A stretch of DNA of 64,000 nt, taken from positions 2,294,001 to 2,358,000 of the forward strand of contig NZ_CP124620.1 of assembly GCF_030128875.1 (NCBI RefSeq), in the 5' to 3' direction. Below the pieces are notes generated by a model. The model did no database searches, was not told the DNA's origin, and saw only the letters and a program-made list of their open reading frames with translations. Shown in pieces: positions 8,371 to 17,647 of the stretch. Position 1 is the stretch's first letter; the number at the start of each line of letters is the position of its first letter. The stretch comes from Stenotrophomonas sp. BIO128-Bstrain (GTDB taxonomy: Bacteria > Pseudomonadota > Gammaproteobacteria > Xanthomonadales > Xanthomonadaceae). Position numbers and translations under genes: made by a program.

Positions 8371-8814
8371 TTATTTGACCACCCGCAGATGCGGGCGACC
8401 GCTGGGCTTGGGCGGTGCGTCGTCCGGCGGGGTCGGTGAATCGTCCGGCGGCAGCTCGTCGTCCGGGCCCGGCTCATGGCCAGGGATGTCATCGGGCAGC
8501 GCCATGCCCTGCCCGGTCTCGCGGGCGTACACCGCCAGCACGGCCGAGATCGGCACCTGCACGGGGTAACTGGTGCCGGAGAAACGGGCCGAGAAGCTCA
8601 CGCTCTCATTGTCGATATGCAGGCGTACCACGGCGCGCTCGGCGATGTTCAGCACGACGCGACCGTCCTTGACCGCGCTCTGCGGAACCTGCACGCCGGG
8701 CATGCCGGCGTCGACCAGGATGTGCGGCGTCAGGTCGTTGTCATTGATCCATTCCACCAGGGCCCGCAACAGGTACGGGCGGTGGCTGGTCATGCGAAAA
8801 GTGTCTTCTGTCAT
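8371..8814 (-). CDS. sspB: ClpXP adaptor SspB (stringent starvation protein B)
   Basis: Adaptor that binds ssrA-tagged peptides and tethers them to ClpXP in the cytoplasm. Of 147 residues, the first 110 are the SspB fold (SHRPYLLRALVEWINDND, THILVD-like strand, ERAVVRLHIDNESVSFSARFSG). An acidic Pro/Asp linker and the ClpX-binding tail LRVVK follow. An internal ATG at 8793 (MTSHRPYLL) matches the family start better and has AGAAGA upstream. The first ATG has a SMAG hairpin directly before it and no visible Shine-Dalgarno sequence. It lies downstream of sspA. Confidence 0.93.
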   Translation of the reverse strand: MTEDTFRMTSHRPYLLRALVEWINDNDLTPHILVDAGMPGVQVPQSAVKDGRVVLNIAERAVVRLHIDNESVSFSARFSGTSYPVQVPISAVLAVYARETGQGMALPDDIPGHEPGPDDELPPDDSPTPPDDAPPKPSGRPHLRVVK

Positions 8815-8817
8815 GTG

Positions 8818-8842
8818 GTAGAGCCGAGCCGTGCTCGGCTGC
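8818..8842 (+). repeat. SMAG palindrome next to sspB start
   Basis: GTAG-AGCCGAGCCGTGCTCGGCTGC. The GTAG head lies four bases from the annotated sspB ATG, so the hairpin would form at the 5' edge of the sspB coding region in the sspA-sspB transcript. Confidence 0.75.
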
Positions 8843-8964
8843 TCTTGATCCGGATTGCCTGATGCAAGTGTACGCGCCCGCCCACCCGCAGGTCAGCCAT
8901 GGCGCGTACCGGCACCGCGATTTCGTTCAGTACAGCCGTGCCGCACGCAGCACTCGCCCCTGCC

Positions 8965-8990
8965 GATCAGACCGGCAGATCAGACCGGCA
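8965..8990. repeat. 13-base tandem duplication over the sspA stop
   Basis: GATCAGACCGGCA occurs twice in direct succession, followed by a partial third GAT. The sspA stop codon (8980-8982, minus strand) lies inside the second copy, so slippage here would add or remove untranslated sequence and could extend the C-terminus. Confidence 0.7.
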
Positions 8991-9615
8991 GATCGCGCAG
9001 CTTCTTTTCCTGATCGGTCAGGCTGCGGATGAAGCCCGGGTGCCGGAAAATGCGGTTGCCGTAGTCTTCGATCGATTTTCCATCCTTCGGCAACGGCACG
9101 TCCAGCGCCTGCAGCCGCCAGATGATCGGCGCCATCGCGCAGTCGGCCAGGCTCATTTCCGGATTGAGGAAGAACTTGCTGGCCTTGAACAGCGGCACCG
9201 CGCTGGTCAGCAGTTCCTTGAGACGTTTGCGCCCGGCCTCGGCCTGGGTCTTGTTGCCCAGCTGGATGGCCTGCACCTGCGGCACCCAGTCGTGTTCGAT
9301 GCGCAGCATCGCCAGGCGGATGCGGGCCCGCGAGAGCGGATCGACCGGCATCAGCGGCGGGTGCGGATAGCGCTCGTCCAGGTACTCGCTGACCACCGAG
9401 GCCGCGTACAGCACCAGCTCGCGTTCCACCAGGGTGGGCACGGAGTGATACGGATTGAGATCGATGAGATCTTCGGGCGGGTTCTGCGGGTCGACCGGCA
9501 CGGAGTCATAAGTGACGCCCTTGGCCGCCAGTACCAGCCGTACGCGATGGCACAGGACATCGTCGTTCGAGGAAAACAGCGTCAGGGTATTCCGCATGCG
9601 TACGCTCGCCGCCAT
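8980..9615 (-). CDS. sspA: Stringent starvation protein A (GST fold)
   Basis: RNA-polymerase-associated regulator with a glutathione-transferase fold, 211 residues. The N-terminal thioredoxin-like part contains LFSSNDDVLCHRVRLVLAAKG and YHSVPTLVERELVLYAASVV. The helical C-terminal domain ends FRHPGFIRSLTDQEKKLRD. The ATG at 9615 is preceded by GGAGAG at good spacing and gives the family N-terminus. It is followed by sspB, the conserved order in this family, downstream of petABC. Confidence 0.93.
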   Translation of the reverse strand: MAASVRMRNTLTLFSSNDDVLCHRVRLVLAAKGVTYDSVPVDPQNPPEDLIDLNPYHSVPTLVERELVLYAASVVSEYLDERYPHPPLMPVDPLSRARIRLAMLRIEHDWVPQVQAIQLGNKTQAEAGRKRLKELLTSAVPLFKASKFFLNPEMSLADCAMAPIIWRLQALDVPLPKDGKSIEDYGNRIFRHPGFIRSLTDQEKKLRDLPV

Positions 9616-9727
9616 CAAAGGCTCTCCAACGTCCGGTAACCGCCGGTCGTATCGGCGCCGCCAGCCCATTGCTGACGGTCGTCACAGTACCCGAGTGTGC
9701 AACCGCACATCACAAAAGCCAATAGGT

Positions 9728-9753
9728 CGATCGTCCCACGTGGGGAACGATCG
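9728..9753. other. Near-perfect palindrome between petC and sspA
   Basis: CGATCGT-CCCAC faces GTGGGGA-ACGATCG with a single unmatched base. It is about 22 bases past the petC stop codon. It could be a 3' hairpin of the pet transcript, although no uridine run follows directly, or an operator for sspAB. Confidence 0.5.
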
Positions 9754-9775
9754 CCGCGGGAAGGCGCCGGACCGC

Positions 9776-10522
9776 TCAGTGGACGTCCTTCCAGTATTCC
9801 TTCTTGAGCAGATAGGCCAGGAAGGTCAGCAGCGCCAGGAACAGGATCACCCATACCCCCAGCTTCTGCCGCTTCAGGGCGGCCGGCTCACCGGCATACT
9901 CCAGGAAATTGGTGATGTCGCGCACCGCCTGGTCGTATTGGCCAGCATCGATGTTGCCGGGCTGTTCGATCTTCAGGCCGACCACCGGCGGGTCTTCGCC
10001 GGGATTCTCCGGCTTGCCGTGCACGGCGTGCTGGAGCCCCTGCATTTCCCACAGCGGGTTGGGCATGGAGGCATTCGGGAACACGGTGTTGTTCCACCCC
10101 AGCGGACGCGTGGGATCGAGGTAGAACGACTTGAGGTAGGTGTAGACCCAGTCACTGCCCCGCACCCGCGAGATCAGGCTCAGGTCCGGCGGCATCTTGC
10201 CGAACCACTTTTCCGCCTGCGCCTTGGGCATCGTCACCGGGATCGGCTCACCGACCGGTGTACCGGTGAAGTTGAGGTTGTTCATGACCTCTTCTTCGCT
10301 CAGCCCGAGATCGGCGGCCATGCGCGAGTACCGCAGGTATTTGAGCGCGTGGCAGCCCGAGCAGTAGTTCATGTAGAGCTGTGCGCCACGCTGCAGCGAT
10401 GCACGATCGCTCAGATCATTTCCGGCCTGCAGGGTCTTGGCACCTTCGGCGGCATCGGCCACCGCTACGCCAAACATCAGGGCCGCTGCGCAGGCCAGCC
10501 GGACAATCCAGTGGTCAGTCAT
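9776..10522 (-). CDS. petC: Ubiquinol-cytochrome c reductase, cytochrome c1
   Basis: Haem c subunit of the bc1 complex, 248 residues. A signal peptide (to about ADAAEG) is followed by the haem-binding CSGCH near residue 55, the methionine-bearing region MPPDLSLISRVRG and a C-terminal membrane anchor (WVILFLALLTFLAYLL) that holds it on the periplasmic side of the inner membrane. Its ATG overlaps the petB 3' end by eight bases. It is the last gene of petABC. Confidence 0.96.
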   Translation of the reverse strand: MTDHWIVRLACAAALMFGVAVADAAEGAKTLQAGNDLSDRASLQRGAQLYMNYCSGCHALKYLRYSRMAADLGLSEEEVMNNLNFTGTPVGEPIPVTMPKAQAEKWFGKMPPDLSLISRVRGSDWVYTYLKSFYLDPTRPLGWNNTVFPNASMPNPLWEMQGLQHAVHGKPENPGEDPPVVGLKIEQPGNIDAGQYDQAVRDITNFLEYAGEPAALKRQKLGVWVILFLALLTFLAYLLKKEYWKDVH

Positions 10523-11774
10523 GCGTGGTCACCCGGTCCGGTACCGGCTTGGTCCTGTCCAGCTTGGTCCATAGCGGCATGGTGATGAAGAAGGCGAAGT
10601 ACAGGAAGGTCAGCACGCGTCCGATGTAGGTCTCGTGCGCATCCGTACCCGGGCCGGAGCCGATCACGCCCAGCCACACGAAGCACACCGCGAACATGCC
10701 CAGCAGACCGCGCGAGAGCAGGCCGCGGTAGCGGTAGGACTTCACCCGCGCGCGATCCAGCCACGGCACCAGGAACAGGATGGCGATCGCCGAGAACATC
10801 ACGATCACGCCGCCGAGCTTGTTGGGCACCACGCGCAACATCGCGTAGTACGGGGTGTAGTACCAGACCGGCTTGATGTGCTCGGGTGTCACCAGGCGGT
10901 TGGCCTCGGTGAAGTTGTCATGTTCCAGGAACAGGCCGCCGAAGGCCGGCGCGAAGAAGATGATGAAGGCGGCGATGATCAGCAGGAAGCCGGCGCCGAC
11001 CGCATCCTTGAGCGTGTAGTACGGGTGGAAGGGAATGCCGTCGGTAGGCGCGATGGCCGACCAGCGGTTGCCCTTCGGCCCCTTCTTGATCTCCACGCCG
11101 TCCGGGTTGTTGGAGCCCACCTCGTGCAGCGCGCCCAGGTGCAGCACCACCAGCAGCAACAGCACCAGCGGCAGGGCGATCACGTGCAGGGCGAAGAAGC
11201 GGTTGAGGGTGGCGTCGCTGGGGAGGTAATCACCCATGATCCATTCGGTCAGGCCGGTGCCGATCACCGGGATCGCGCCGAACAGCGAGATGATCACCTT
11301 CGCGCCCCAGAACGACATCTGGCCCCATGGCAGCACGTAGCCCATGAAGGCTTCGGCCATCAGCACCAGGTAGATCAGCATGCCGAGGATCCAGACCAGT
11401 TCGCGCGGCTTCTGGTAACTGCCGTAGAGCAGCCCGCGGAACATGTGCAGGTAGACCACGATGAAGAACAGCGAGGCACCGGTGGAGTGCATGTAGCGGA
11501 TCAGCCAGCCCCACTCCACGTCCCGCATGATGTATTCGATGGAGGCGAACGCTTCGGCCGCGTTCGTCTTGTAGTGCATCGTCAGGAAGATGCCGGTGAC
11601 GATCTGGTTGACCAGGATCAGCAGCGCGAGCGAGCCGAAGTAGTACCAGATGTTGAAGTTCTTCGGCGCGTAGTACTCGGTGACGTGCTTGCGGTAGACC
11701 GGCATCAGGCCCGGCGCGCGTGCGTTGACCCAGTCGGCGACGCCGGTGGCGGTGCGGGAAAGGATATTGGCCAT
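10515..11774 (-). CDS. petB: Ubiquinol-cytochrome c reductase, cytochrome b
   Basis: Inner-membrane cytochrome b of 419 residues with eight membrane helices. The haem-ligand histidines lie in MHSTGASLFFIVVYLHMF and LHVIALPLVLLLLVVLHLG. The quinol-site motif reads PVWY instead of the common PEWY, a variant also found in other proteobacteria. The ATG at 11774 is three codons after an upstream TTG and lies just past the petA stop, so translation is probably coupled. Confidence 0.96.
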   Translation of the reverse strand: MANILSRTATGVADWVNARAPGLMPVYRKHVTEYYAPKNFNIWYYFGSLALLILVNQIVTGIFLTMHYKTNAAEAFASIEYIMRDVEWGWLIRYMHSTGASLFFIVVYLHMFRGLLYGSYQKPRELVWILGMLIYLVLMAEAFMGYVLPWGQMSFWGAKVIISLFGAIPVIGTGLTEWIMGDYLPSDATLNRFFALHVIALPLVLLLLVVLHLGALHEVGSNNPDGVEIKKGPKGNRWSAIAPTDGIPFHPYYTLKDAVGAGFLLIIAAFIIFFAPAFGGLFLEHDNFTEANRLVTPEHIKPVWYYTPYYAMLRVVPNKLGGVIVMFSAIAILFLVPWLDRARVKSYRYRGLLSRGLLGMFAVCFVWLGVIGSGPGTDAHETYIGRVLTFLYFAFFITMPLWTKLDRTKPVPDRVTTHD

Positions 11775-11776
11775 GA

Positions 11777-12397
11777 TCAAGCCGCCCCCTGCGGATCAAC
11801 GCCGATGATGATGGTGTTGTCGTCCTGGTAATGGTGCGGCGGCACCAGCAGGTTGATCGGTGCCGGAACATCCTTGAACACGCGACCGGACATGTCGAAG
11901 CGCGACTTGTGGCAGGGGCAGAAGTAGCCTCCCTTCCACTGGGGGTCGTAGGGCTCGGGGCGGATCTCGGCGACCATTTCCGGCGAACAGCCCAGATGGG
12001 TGCACAGCCCGACCAGCACCGAGACCTCGGCCTTGATCGAGCGGAATTCGGGATTCTGCTTGAGCACGTACTCGGGCTGCTGTTCTTTCTCGCCCGACTC
12101 GGGATCCTTCAGGCGGCCGTCCAGCCCGTGCAGCGCGTCGAGGATGGCCTTGGAGCGCTTGACGATCCAGATCGGCTGTCCACGCCACTCCATGACCAGA
12201 CGCTGGCCTTCCTGGAGCGCACTGATGTCGGCAATCACCGGGGCACCGGCCAGTTTGGCGCGGGCGCTGGGATTCCAGGACTTGATGAACGGTACCGCTG
12301 CAAATCCGACGCCGACCGCTCCGACCACCGCAGTGGTTGCTGAGAGAAACCGCCGACGTCCAGTATTGACTGGATCGTTTACCCCATCGTTGGCCAT
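11777..12397 (-). CDS. petA: Ubiquinol-cytochrome c reductase, Rieske iron-sulfur subunit
   Basis: Rieske 2Fe-2S protein of 206 residues. A Tat signal-anchor (GRRRFLSATTAVVGAVGVG) precedes the soluble domain, whose cluster ligands are in CTHLGC and CPCHKSRFD. The start at 12397 has GGAG six bases upstream and gives the usual short cytoplasmic N-terminus. It is the first gene of petABC. Confidence 0.96.
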   Translation of the reverse strand: MANDGVNDPVNTGRRRFLSATTAVVGAVGVGFAAVPFIKSWNPSARAKLAGAPVIADISALQEGQRLVMEWRGQPIWIVKRSKAILDALHGLDGRLKDPESGEKEQQPEYVLKQNPEFRSIKAEVSVLVGLCTHLGCSPEMVAEIRPEPYDPQWKGGYFCPCHKSRFDMSGRVFKDVPAPINLLVPPHHYQDDNTIIIGVDPQGAA

Positions 12398-12476
12398 CCG
12401 GCACTCCGATATTGATTTAGGTAGCTTGAGGCTGCCAGCAGACCGGTGGGGGCCAGTCCACATTGAATCAGCCGCG

Positions 12477-12506
12477 AGTGTAGCTGAACCGAAGTCGGCC
12501 ACACAA
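12477..12506 (-). promoter_or_regulatory. Candidate petABC promoter
   Basis: On the minus strand TTGTGT (12501-12506) and TACACT (12477-12482) are separated by 18 bases, about 80 bases upstream of petA. This resembles a sigma-70 promoter. Confidence 0.4.
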
Positions 12507-12568
12507 CGCGGTCCTACGGAACGACATTACCCCGACAGTACGGCATCAGGCACCACCGGCGCCATGGG

Positions 12569-13534
12569 TCATTGATGGCTGGCCACGGCGCCGCGGTAGC
12601 GGTCGGCCAACAGAGCCACCCGCTTCACGTAATACTGGGTCTCGCTGTAAGGCGGCACGCCACCATGGCGGTCGACCGCGCCCTCGCCGGCGTTGTAGCC
12701 CGCCGCGGCCAGGGTGAGATCGCCGTTGAAGCGCTTGAGCAGCCAGGACAGGTACTGCACGCCGCCGCGGATGTTCTGCGAGGCATCGAAGGAATCGCTG
12801 ACCCCGAAGCGGCGCGCGGTTGGCGGCATCAGCTGCATCAGCCCCTGCGCGCCGGCCCGGCTGAGCGCGGTCGGGTTGTAGGCCGATTCGGCATGGATGA
12901 TCGCGCGGACCACCGCCTCTTCCACCCCGAACTCGCGGGCCGCAGCGGCGATCTCGCTCTGGTAGGCCGTGGTGTTGAGCCGTACCGAGCCGAAGTTGAC
13001 CGCCGGGTTGGCGCCACAGGCGTAGCAGCGCTCGATGAAGCTGTAGTGGATGGTGCGGACCTGGCCAAGGCTGGCGACCCCACTCGGGCGTGCGCTGGTG
13101 TAATGGCGCACGCCGTCTTTCATATAGGCGTACAGCTGGCCACTGCGGACCTTTCCAGCCTTGTTGCCAGCCGCCGCCGGGGCGGAGGGCGCGGTCAGCA
13201 CCGTGGCCGGGACGGGGGACGGTGCCGGGGCCGGGTTGATCGCGGTCGCCGCGGTGGCGGTATCGGCCCGGGCCGGCGCTGGCGCCGCGCGGGCGATCGG
13301 GGCCGCCGGGGCCGCCGGGGCCGGCGCGGGCGGCGCTGCCACGGCCCGGCGAGGCGCCGCGCCGCGGTCGGGCCGGTAGCTGCTGATCACACTGCAGCTG
13401 GCCCCGGCCACGCGCTTGCTCACATAGCTGGGAATGCCGTCGCTGCCAACACACTTGTACAGGGTGCCCGCACTGGCCGGCATAGCGGTCAGCGCAGCCA
13501 AGGCCAGCGCAGCGATCCCCAACATCCCCTTCAT
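12569..13534 (-). CDS. Lytic transglycosylase with DUF4124 N-terminus
   Basis: Periplasmic peptidoglycan lytic transglycosylase of the SLT/MltE type, 321 residues. After a signal peptide (to PASAG) comes a short DUF4124-like stretch (TLYKCVGSDGIPSYVSKR). A long Ala/Pro-rich linker (about 60-125) precedes the catalytic domain. That domain has the acid residue in AIIHAESAYNPTALS, the GAQGLMQLMPPTA motif and NIRGGVQYLSWLL. Start chosen for the signal peptide. It lies upstream of petA on the same strand but with a 170-base gap holding a separate promoter. Confidence 0.88.
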   Translation of the reverse strand: MKGMLGIAALALAALTAMPASAGTLYKCVGSDGIPSYVSKRVAGASCSVISSYRPDRGAAPRRAVAAPPAPAPAAPAAPIARAAPAPARADTATAATAINPAPAPSPVPATVLTAPSAPAAAGNKAGKVRSGQLYAYMKDGVRHYTSARPSGVASLGQVRTIHYSFIERCYACGANPAVNFGSVRLNTTAYQSEIAAAAREFGVEEAVVRAIIHAESAYNPTALSRAGAQGLMQLMPPTARRFGVSDSFDASQNIRGGVQYLSWLLKRFNGDLTLAAAGYNAGEGAVDRHGGVPPYSETQYYVKRVALLADRYRGAVASHQ

Positions 13535-13653
13535 GAGCGGGAGTGTCCCCAATTCCCCGGGGATTGCCAAGGGGGGCGGCCGACCCGGCTACAATGGCGT
13601 GCTCACCGCAGCTAACCGGCTGCCTGCCCGCCCACCCGACTGGAATAAGCGCC

Positions 13654-15117
13654 ATGACCGGGACGCCAGCTTCGACCGCGCCGACTTCGGCCGGTTCTGC
13701 CTTGCCTGCCTCCGCTCCGCCCAGCTCCGCCCCCCGCCCCGACCTGCTCCCCCTGCCCGGCGCCAAGCCGCAGGTGAACGGTCCGGTGCGCGGCAAGCTG
13801 TACATCAAGACCCACGGTTGCCAGATGAACGAGTACGACTCGACCAAGATGGCCGACGTGCTCGCCGCCGCCGAAGGGCTGGAACTCACCGACGACCCGG
13901 CCGAGGCCGACGTGTTGTTGATGAACACCTGCTCCATCCGCGAGAAGGCCCAGGAGAAGGTGTTCAGCCAGCTCGGTTACTGGAAGGCGCTGAAGAACAA
14001 CGGCCGTGGCGTGATCATCGGCGTCGGCGGCTGCGTGGCCTCGCAGGAAGGCGAAGCGATCATCAAGCGTGCCCCGCACGTTGACCTGGTGTTCGGCCCG
14101 CAGACCCTGCACCGCCTGCCGGAGCTGATCCGCCAGCGCCGGGAATCGGGCCGGTCGCAGGTGGACATCAGCTTCCCGGAGATCGAGAAGTTCGACGCCC
14201 TGCCCGAGCCGCGTGCCGAGGGGGCCTCCGCATTCGTGTCGATCATGGAAGGCTGCTCGAAGTACTGCTCGTTCTGCGTGGTGCCCTACACCCGCGGCAC
14301 CGAGGTCAGCCGCCCGTTCGAGGACGTAGTGGTGGAAGTGGCGCAGCTGGCCGCGCAGGGCGTGCTGGAAATCAACCTGCTCGGCCAGAACGTCAACGCC
14401 TACCGTGGCCCGTATGGCGACGGCGAGTTCGCCGACCTCGGGCTGCTGATCCGCACCATCGCCGAGATCGACGGGGTCGGCCGGATCCGCTTCACCACCT
14501 CGCACCCGCTGGAGTTCAGCGACTCGCTGATCGATGCCTACCGCGATGTGCCGCAGCTGGCCAACTTCCTGCACCTGCCGGTGCAGGCCGGCAGCGACCG
14601 CGTGCTCTCGGCGATGAAGCGCGGCTACACCGCGCTGGAATTCAAATCCAAGATCCGCAAGCTGCGCGCGGTGCGCCCGGACATCTCGATCAGCTCGGAC
14701 TTCATCGTCGGCTTCCCGGGCGAGACCGATGCCGAATTCGAAAAGACCATGAAGCTGATCGAAGACGTGGGCTTCGACCAGAGTTTCTCCTTCATCTATT
14801 CGCGCCGCCCGGGTACGCCGGCTGCCGACCTGGAAGACACCACCACGGATGCGGAAAAGCACGCGCGCCTGTCGCGCCTGCAGGCCCGGATCAACGAGCA
14901 GGCCGCGGCCATCTCCGAAAAGATGGTCGGCACCGTGCAGACCGTGCTGGTGGAAGGCCCCTCCAAGCGCAACCCGAACGAGCTGACCGGCAAGAGCGAG
15001 AACATGCGCTCGGTGAACTTCCCGGGTCACCCGCGCCTGATCGGCCAGTTCGTCGATGTGGTGATCACCGAGGCGTACAGCAATTCGCTGCGCGCGCGGA
15101 TGGTGACGGCGGACTGA
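13654..15117 (+). CDS. miaB: tRNA-2-methylthio-N6-dimethylallyladenosine synthase
   Basis: Radical-SAM methylthiotransferase that adds the 2-methylthio group to i6A37 of tRNA, 487 residues. An unusual Ala/Ser/Pro-rich extension of about 40 residues precedes the UPF0004 domain (cysteines in [20 protein letters not shown] and GGCVAS). The radical-SAM cluster motif C-x3-C-x2-C (CSKYCSFC) and a C-terminal TRAM domain follow. It heads the miaB-phoH-ybeY order that is widespread in proteobacteria. A start nearer the conserved region is possible, but no better start codon is obvious. Confidence 0.96.
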   Translation: MTGTPASTAPTSAGSALPASAPPSSAPRPDLLPLPGAKPQVNGPVRGKLYIKTHGCQMNEYDSTKMADVLAAAEGLELTDDPAEADVLLMNTCSIREKAQEKVFSQLGYWKALKNNGRGVIIGVGGCVASQEGEAIIKRAPHVDLVFGPQTLHRLPELIRQRRESGRSQVDISFPEIEKFDALPEPRAEGASAFVSIMEGCSKYCSFCVVPYTRGTEVSRPFEDVVVEVAQLAAQGVLEINLLGQNVNAYRGPYGDGEFADLGLLIRTIAEIDGVGRIRFTTSHPLEFSDSLIDAYRDVPQLANFLHLPVQAGSDRVLSAMKRGYTALEFKSKIRKLRAVRPDISISSDFIVGFPGETDAEFEKTMKLIEDVGFDQSFSFIYSRRPGTPAADLEDTTTDAEKHARLSRLQARINEQAAAISEKMVGTVQTVLVEGPSKRNPNELTGKSENMRSVNFPGHPRLIGQFVDVVITEAYSNSLRARMVTAD

Positions 15118-15128
15118 GCAAGGCATCG

Positions 15129-15174
15129 CGCGCGCCGGACCACGGCGCGCGCCCCCGGCGTGACGCTTTTTTGA
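15129..15174 (+). terminator. Possible miaB terminator
   Basis: A strong GCGCGCGCC/GGCGCGCGC hairpin (about 15129-15153) is followed within 15 bases by a small GCG-TGA-CGC stem and six T. Not a textbook layout. Confidence 0.45.
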
Positions 15175-15347
15175 TCACGCCATCAGACCCGTTGCCGCAC
15201 TAGGGCTGCGCGCAGCTATCCACAGCTTGCTGCACCGGCACTGCACAGGCGATGTGGAAAAGTAGCGGCGGCCCGACACCCGCGCTACCCTGTTCTCCCT
15301 TTCCCAGCTTGCGGCCCGGTCGGCTGGACCGGCGGCCGCCGGACGCA

Positions 15348-16334
15348 ATGACCGCACTCGCACAACGCGACTTCACCCTCACCCCGGAAGACAACGAGCG
15401 CCTGGCCAACATGGCCGGCCCGTTCGACGAACATCTCCGCCAGGTGGAACTCAAACTCGGCGTGGAAATCGCCAACCGTGGGCACGTGTTCCGCGTGACC
15501 GGCCCCAAGGCCGTCGTCGCCGATGCGCAGGCCCTGATCGAAGCGCTGTACGCCGAAGCCGGCGACGTGGTGTTCGACAGCCATGCCATCCACCTGCGCC
15601 TGAACCAGGCCAACGTGGAGCAGGTGGCAGAACGCGCCTACGAGGCCCAGGAGGTGGCGATCAAGGTCAAGCGCGGCACCGTGCGCGGCCGGGGCGCCAA
15701 CCAGGCCCGCTACCTGCACCAGATCACCACCCATGACATCAACTTCGGCATCGGCCCGGCCGGTACCGGCAAGACCTTCCTGGCCGTGGCCAGTGCGGTG
15801 GAAGCGCTCAACGAAGCGCGCGTGCAGCGCCTGATCCTGGTCCGCCCGGCGGTGGAGGCCGGCGAAAAGCTCGGCTTCCTGCCCGGCGACCTGAGCCAGA
15901 AGGTGGACCCGTACCTGCGCCCGCTATACGACGCGCTGTATGAAATGCTCGGCGTGGAAAAAGTGATCAAACTGCTGGAGAAGAACGTCATCGAGATCGC
16001 GCCGCTGGCCTACATGCGCGGGCGCACCCTCAACGATGCGTACGTGATCCTGGATGAAGCGCAGAACACCACGGTTGAACAGATGAAGATGTTCCTGACC
16101 CGCCTGGGCTTCGGCTCCACTGCGGTGGTCACCGGCGATCTCACCCAGACCGATCTGCCCAAGCACGTGAAATCCGGCCTGCGCGATGCCATCGAGGTCC
16201 TGCGCGATGTCGAGGGCGTGAGCTTCACCTTCTTCGAAGCGCGCGACGTGGTCCGTCATCCGCTGGTGGCGCGCATCGTCAGCGCTTACGATCGCCGCGA
16301 TCTGCAACAGGTCCAACCCGGAGCGAACCCATGA
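15348..16334 (+). CDS. ybeZ: PhoH-like ATPase (YbeZ)
   Basis: PhoH-family P-loop ATPase, 328 residues, thought to work with YbeY in ribosome/RNA metabolism. The Walker A motif is GPAGTGKTF (about residue 140) and Walker B is [10 protein letters not shown]. An N-terminal KH-like region ([22 protein letters not shown]) is present. The ATG at 15348 gives the family start; an earlier in-frame ATG (15252) would add a low-complexity leader. Its stop overlaps the ybeY start by four bases. Confidence 0.93.
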   Translation: MTALAQRDFTLTPEDNERLANMAGPFDEHLRQVELKLGVEIANRGHVFRVTGPKAVVADAQALIEALYAEAGDVVFDSHAIHLRLNQANVEQVAERAYEAQEVAIKVKRGTVRGRGANQARYLHQITTHDINFGIGPAGTGKTFLAVASAVEALNEARVQRLILVRPAVEAGEKLGFLPGDLSQKVDPYLRPLYDALYEMLGVEKVIKLLEKNVIEIAPLAYMRGRTLNDAYVILDEAQNTTVEQMKMFLTRLGFGSTAVVTGDLTQTDLPKHVKSGLRDAIEVLRDVEGVSFTFFEARDVVRHPLVARIVSAYDRRDLQQVQPGANP

Positions 16335-16816
16335 CCCGTGGTCCCGTACGCCTGGACGTCGCCATCAATTACGCCCTGCCCCGCGCGGGTCTGCCCTCGG
16401 CGGTGAGCTTCCGCAAATGGGTGGCCGCGGCCCTGAAAGGCCGCATCCGCGAGGCCGATCTGGCCATCCGCCTGGTCGATGCCAAGGAAGGTCAGTCCCT
16501 GAACCGGCATTACCGCGGCAAGGATTACGCGACCAACGTGCTCAGCTTCCCCGCTGAATTGCCGGAGGGCCTGCCCAAGGGCGTGAAGTTCCCGCTGCTG
16601 GGCGACCTGGTGATCTGCGCCCCGGTGGTTGCCCGCGAGGCCGACGAACAGGGCAAGGCGCTCAACGCCCATTACGCGCACCTGACCGTGCACGGCGTGC
16701 TGCACCTGCTCGGCTGGGACCATGAGGACGAGAAGGAAGCCGATGCCATGGAACAGCTCGAGCGCGACATCCTGGCCGAACTCGGCATCGCCGATCCGTA
16801 TGCCGGCGAGCGCTGA
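16331..16816 (+). CDS. ybeY: Endoribonuclease YbeY (16S rRNA maturation)
   Basis: Zinc-dependent endoribonuclease for rRNA maturation and quality control, 161 residues. The metal-binding motif [11 protein letters not shown] is intact near residue 118, with the preceding TNVLSFP and LGDLVIC strands. The ATGA overlap with phoH shows co-translation. Confidence 0.96.
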   Translation: MTRGPVRLDVAINYALPRAGLPSAVSFRKWVAAALKGRIREADLAIRLVDAKEGQSLNRHYRGKDYATNVLSFPAELPEGLPKGVKFPLLGDLVICAPVVAREADEQGKALNAHYAHLTVHGVLHLLGWDHEDEKEADAMEQLERDILAELGIADPYAGER

Positions 16817-16863
16817 GTCCCCCCTGCGCTGCGCTTGCTGATGTCTTCGCCATACAAGGATGT

Positions 16864-17565
16864 ATGCCGCCATGCCGATGCCTGATCGACGCTCCGCCCT
16901 GGGCCCTGGGCCCTGCACTGCTCGCCCTGTCCCTGCTGGCGGGGGTGTATTCCGCCCTGGGCGCGCCAGGCCTGACCGCGCTGGCCCCGGCGGGGCGTGA
17001 TCCCGGCGCCATCCGGATGGGCATGCTGGCGCTGTCGGCGGTGATCGCTTTGCTGTCATTGGCGCCGTCACGCAGCTGGTGGGCGGCCCGGCAGCGGCGC
17101 GCGCCGTTGTCCGCGAGCTGGACCCGCCGGCTGGCGGCGCTGTCAGCGGCCGTGTTCATCGGTGGCACCCTCACGTGCCTGTTCGCGGGCCTGATCCTGC
17201 CCCATCTGCTGGCCGACCCGGGCGGGGCAACGCTCACCGCCACCGGCTTCAGCGTGGTGGCCTGGTCAGGCCTGGCGGCCGCGCTGGCCGCTCCCCGGGG
17301 GTGGCGGACGCTGTATGCCTGGTCGCGGCGCGATGGTGCCCGACCGGCCCAATCGGCGACCTTCCGTGCCCGGCCGGTGCAGGTCGCCCTGCTGTTCGTG
17401 CTTGCCGCCGCCTTCGCACTGGTATTCGGGCGCGGACTGGTCGCCTCCACCGCCGGCGCCCCCGCGCTGATCCACCTGGGTGCGGTGGTGCTGCTGCTGT
17501 GTGCGGCGGGGATCGCGGTGGTCACCTTCACCGCCACCGTGCGCTGGCTGCTGCGCCGTCGCTGA
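16864..17565 (+). CDS. Unknown membrane protein between ybeY and corC
   Basis: Predicted 233-residue inner-membrane protein with about six hydrophobic segments (for example LGPALLALSLLAGVYSALG, MLALSAVIALLSLAP, AALSAAVFIGGTLTCLFAGLIL, VALLFVLAAAFALVFGRGLV and a last near the C-terminus) and arginine-rich loops. No family recognised. It occupies a position in the miaB-ybeZ-ybeY-ybeX cluster where other proteobacteria have no gene. GC-rich third positions support coding. The start is uncertain; ATG at 16864 has AAGGA just upstream. Confidence 0.65.
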   Translation: MPPCRCLIDAPPWALGPALLALSLLAGVYSALGAPGLTALAPAGRDPGAIRMGMLALSAVIALLSLAPSRSWWAARQRRAPLSASWTRRLAALSAAVFIGGTLTCLFAGLILPHLLADPGGATLTATGFSVVAWSGLAAALAAPRGWRTLYAWSRRDGARPAQSATFRARPVQVALLFVLAAAFALVFGRGLVASTAGAPALIHLGAVVLLLCAAGIAVVTFTATVRWLLRRR

Positions 17566-17647
17566 CGACCTGCCATGGCGGGCCGCCCCCCGCTATGATC
17601 GACGCCGCGTCCGTGCGCTGCACGCCTTTGTTGATGGACCTGTTCCG

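Noticed and set aside
12838..13534. Repeated Ala/Pro/Gly codons in the transglycosylase linker seen as DNA repeats
   Set aside because: They reflect a low-complexity Pro/Ala linker in the protein and not a separate repeat element.
15216..15261. Two DnaA-box-like 9-mers (CTATCCACA and TGTGGAAAA) upstream of phoH
   Set aside because: Each has a mismatch, there is no AT-rich unwinding region or dnaA/dnaN nearby, so an origin is not supported.
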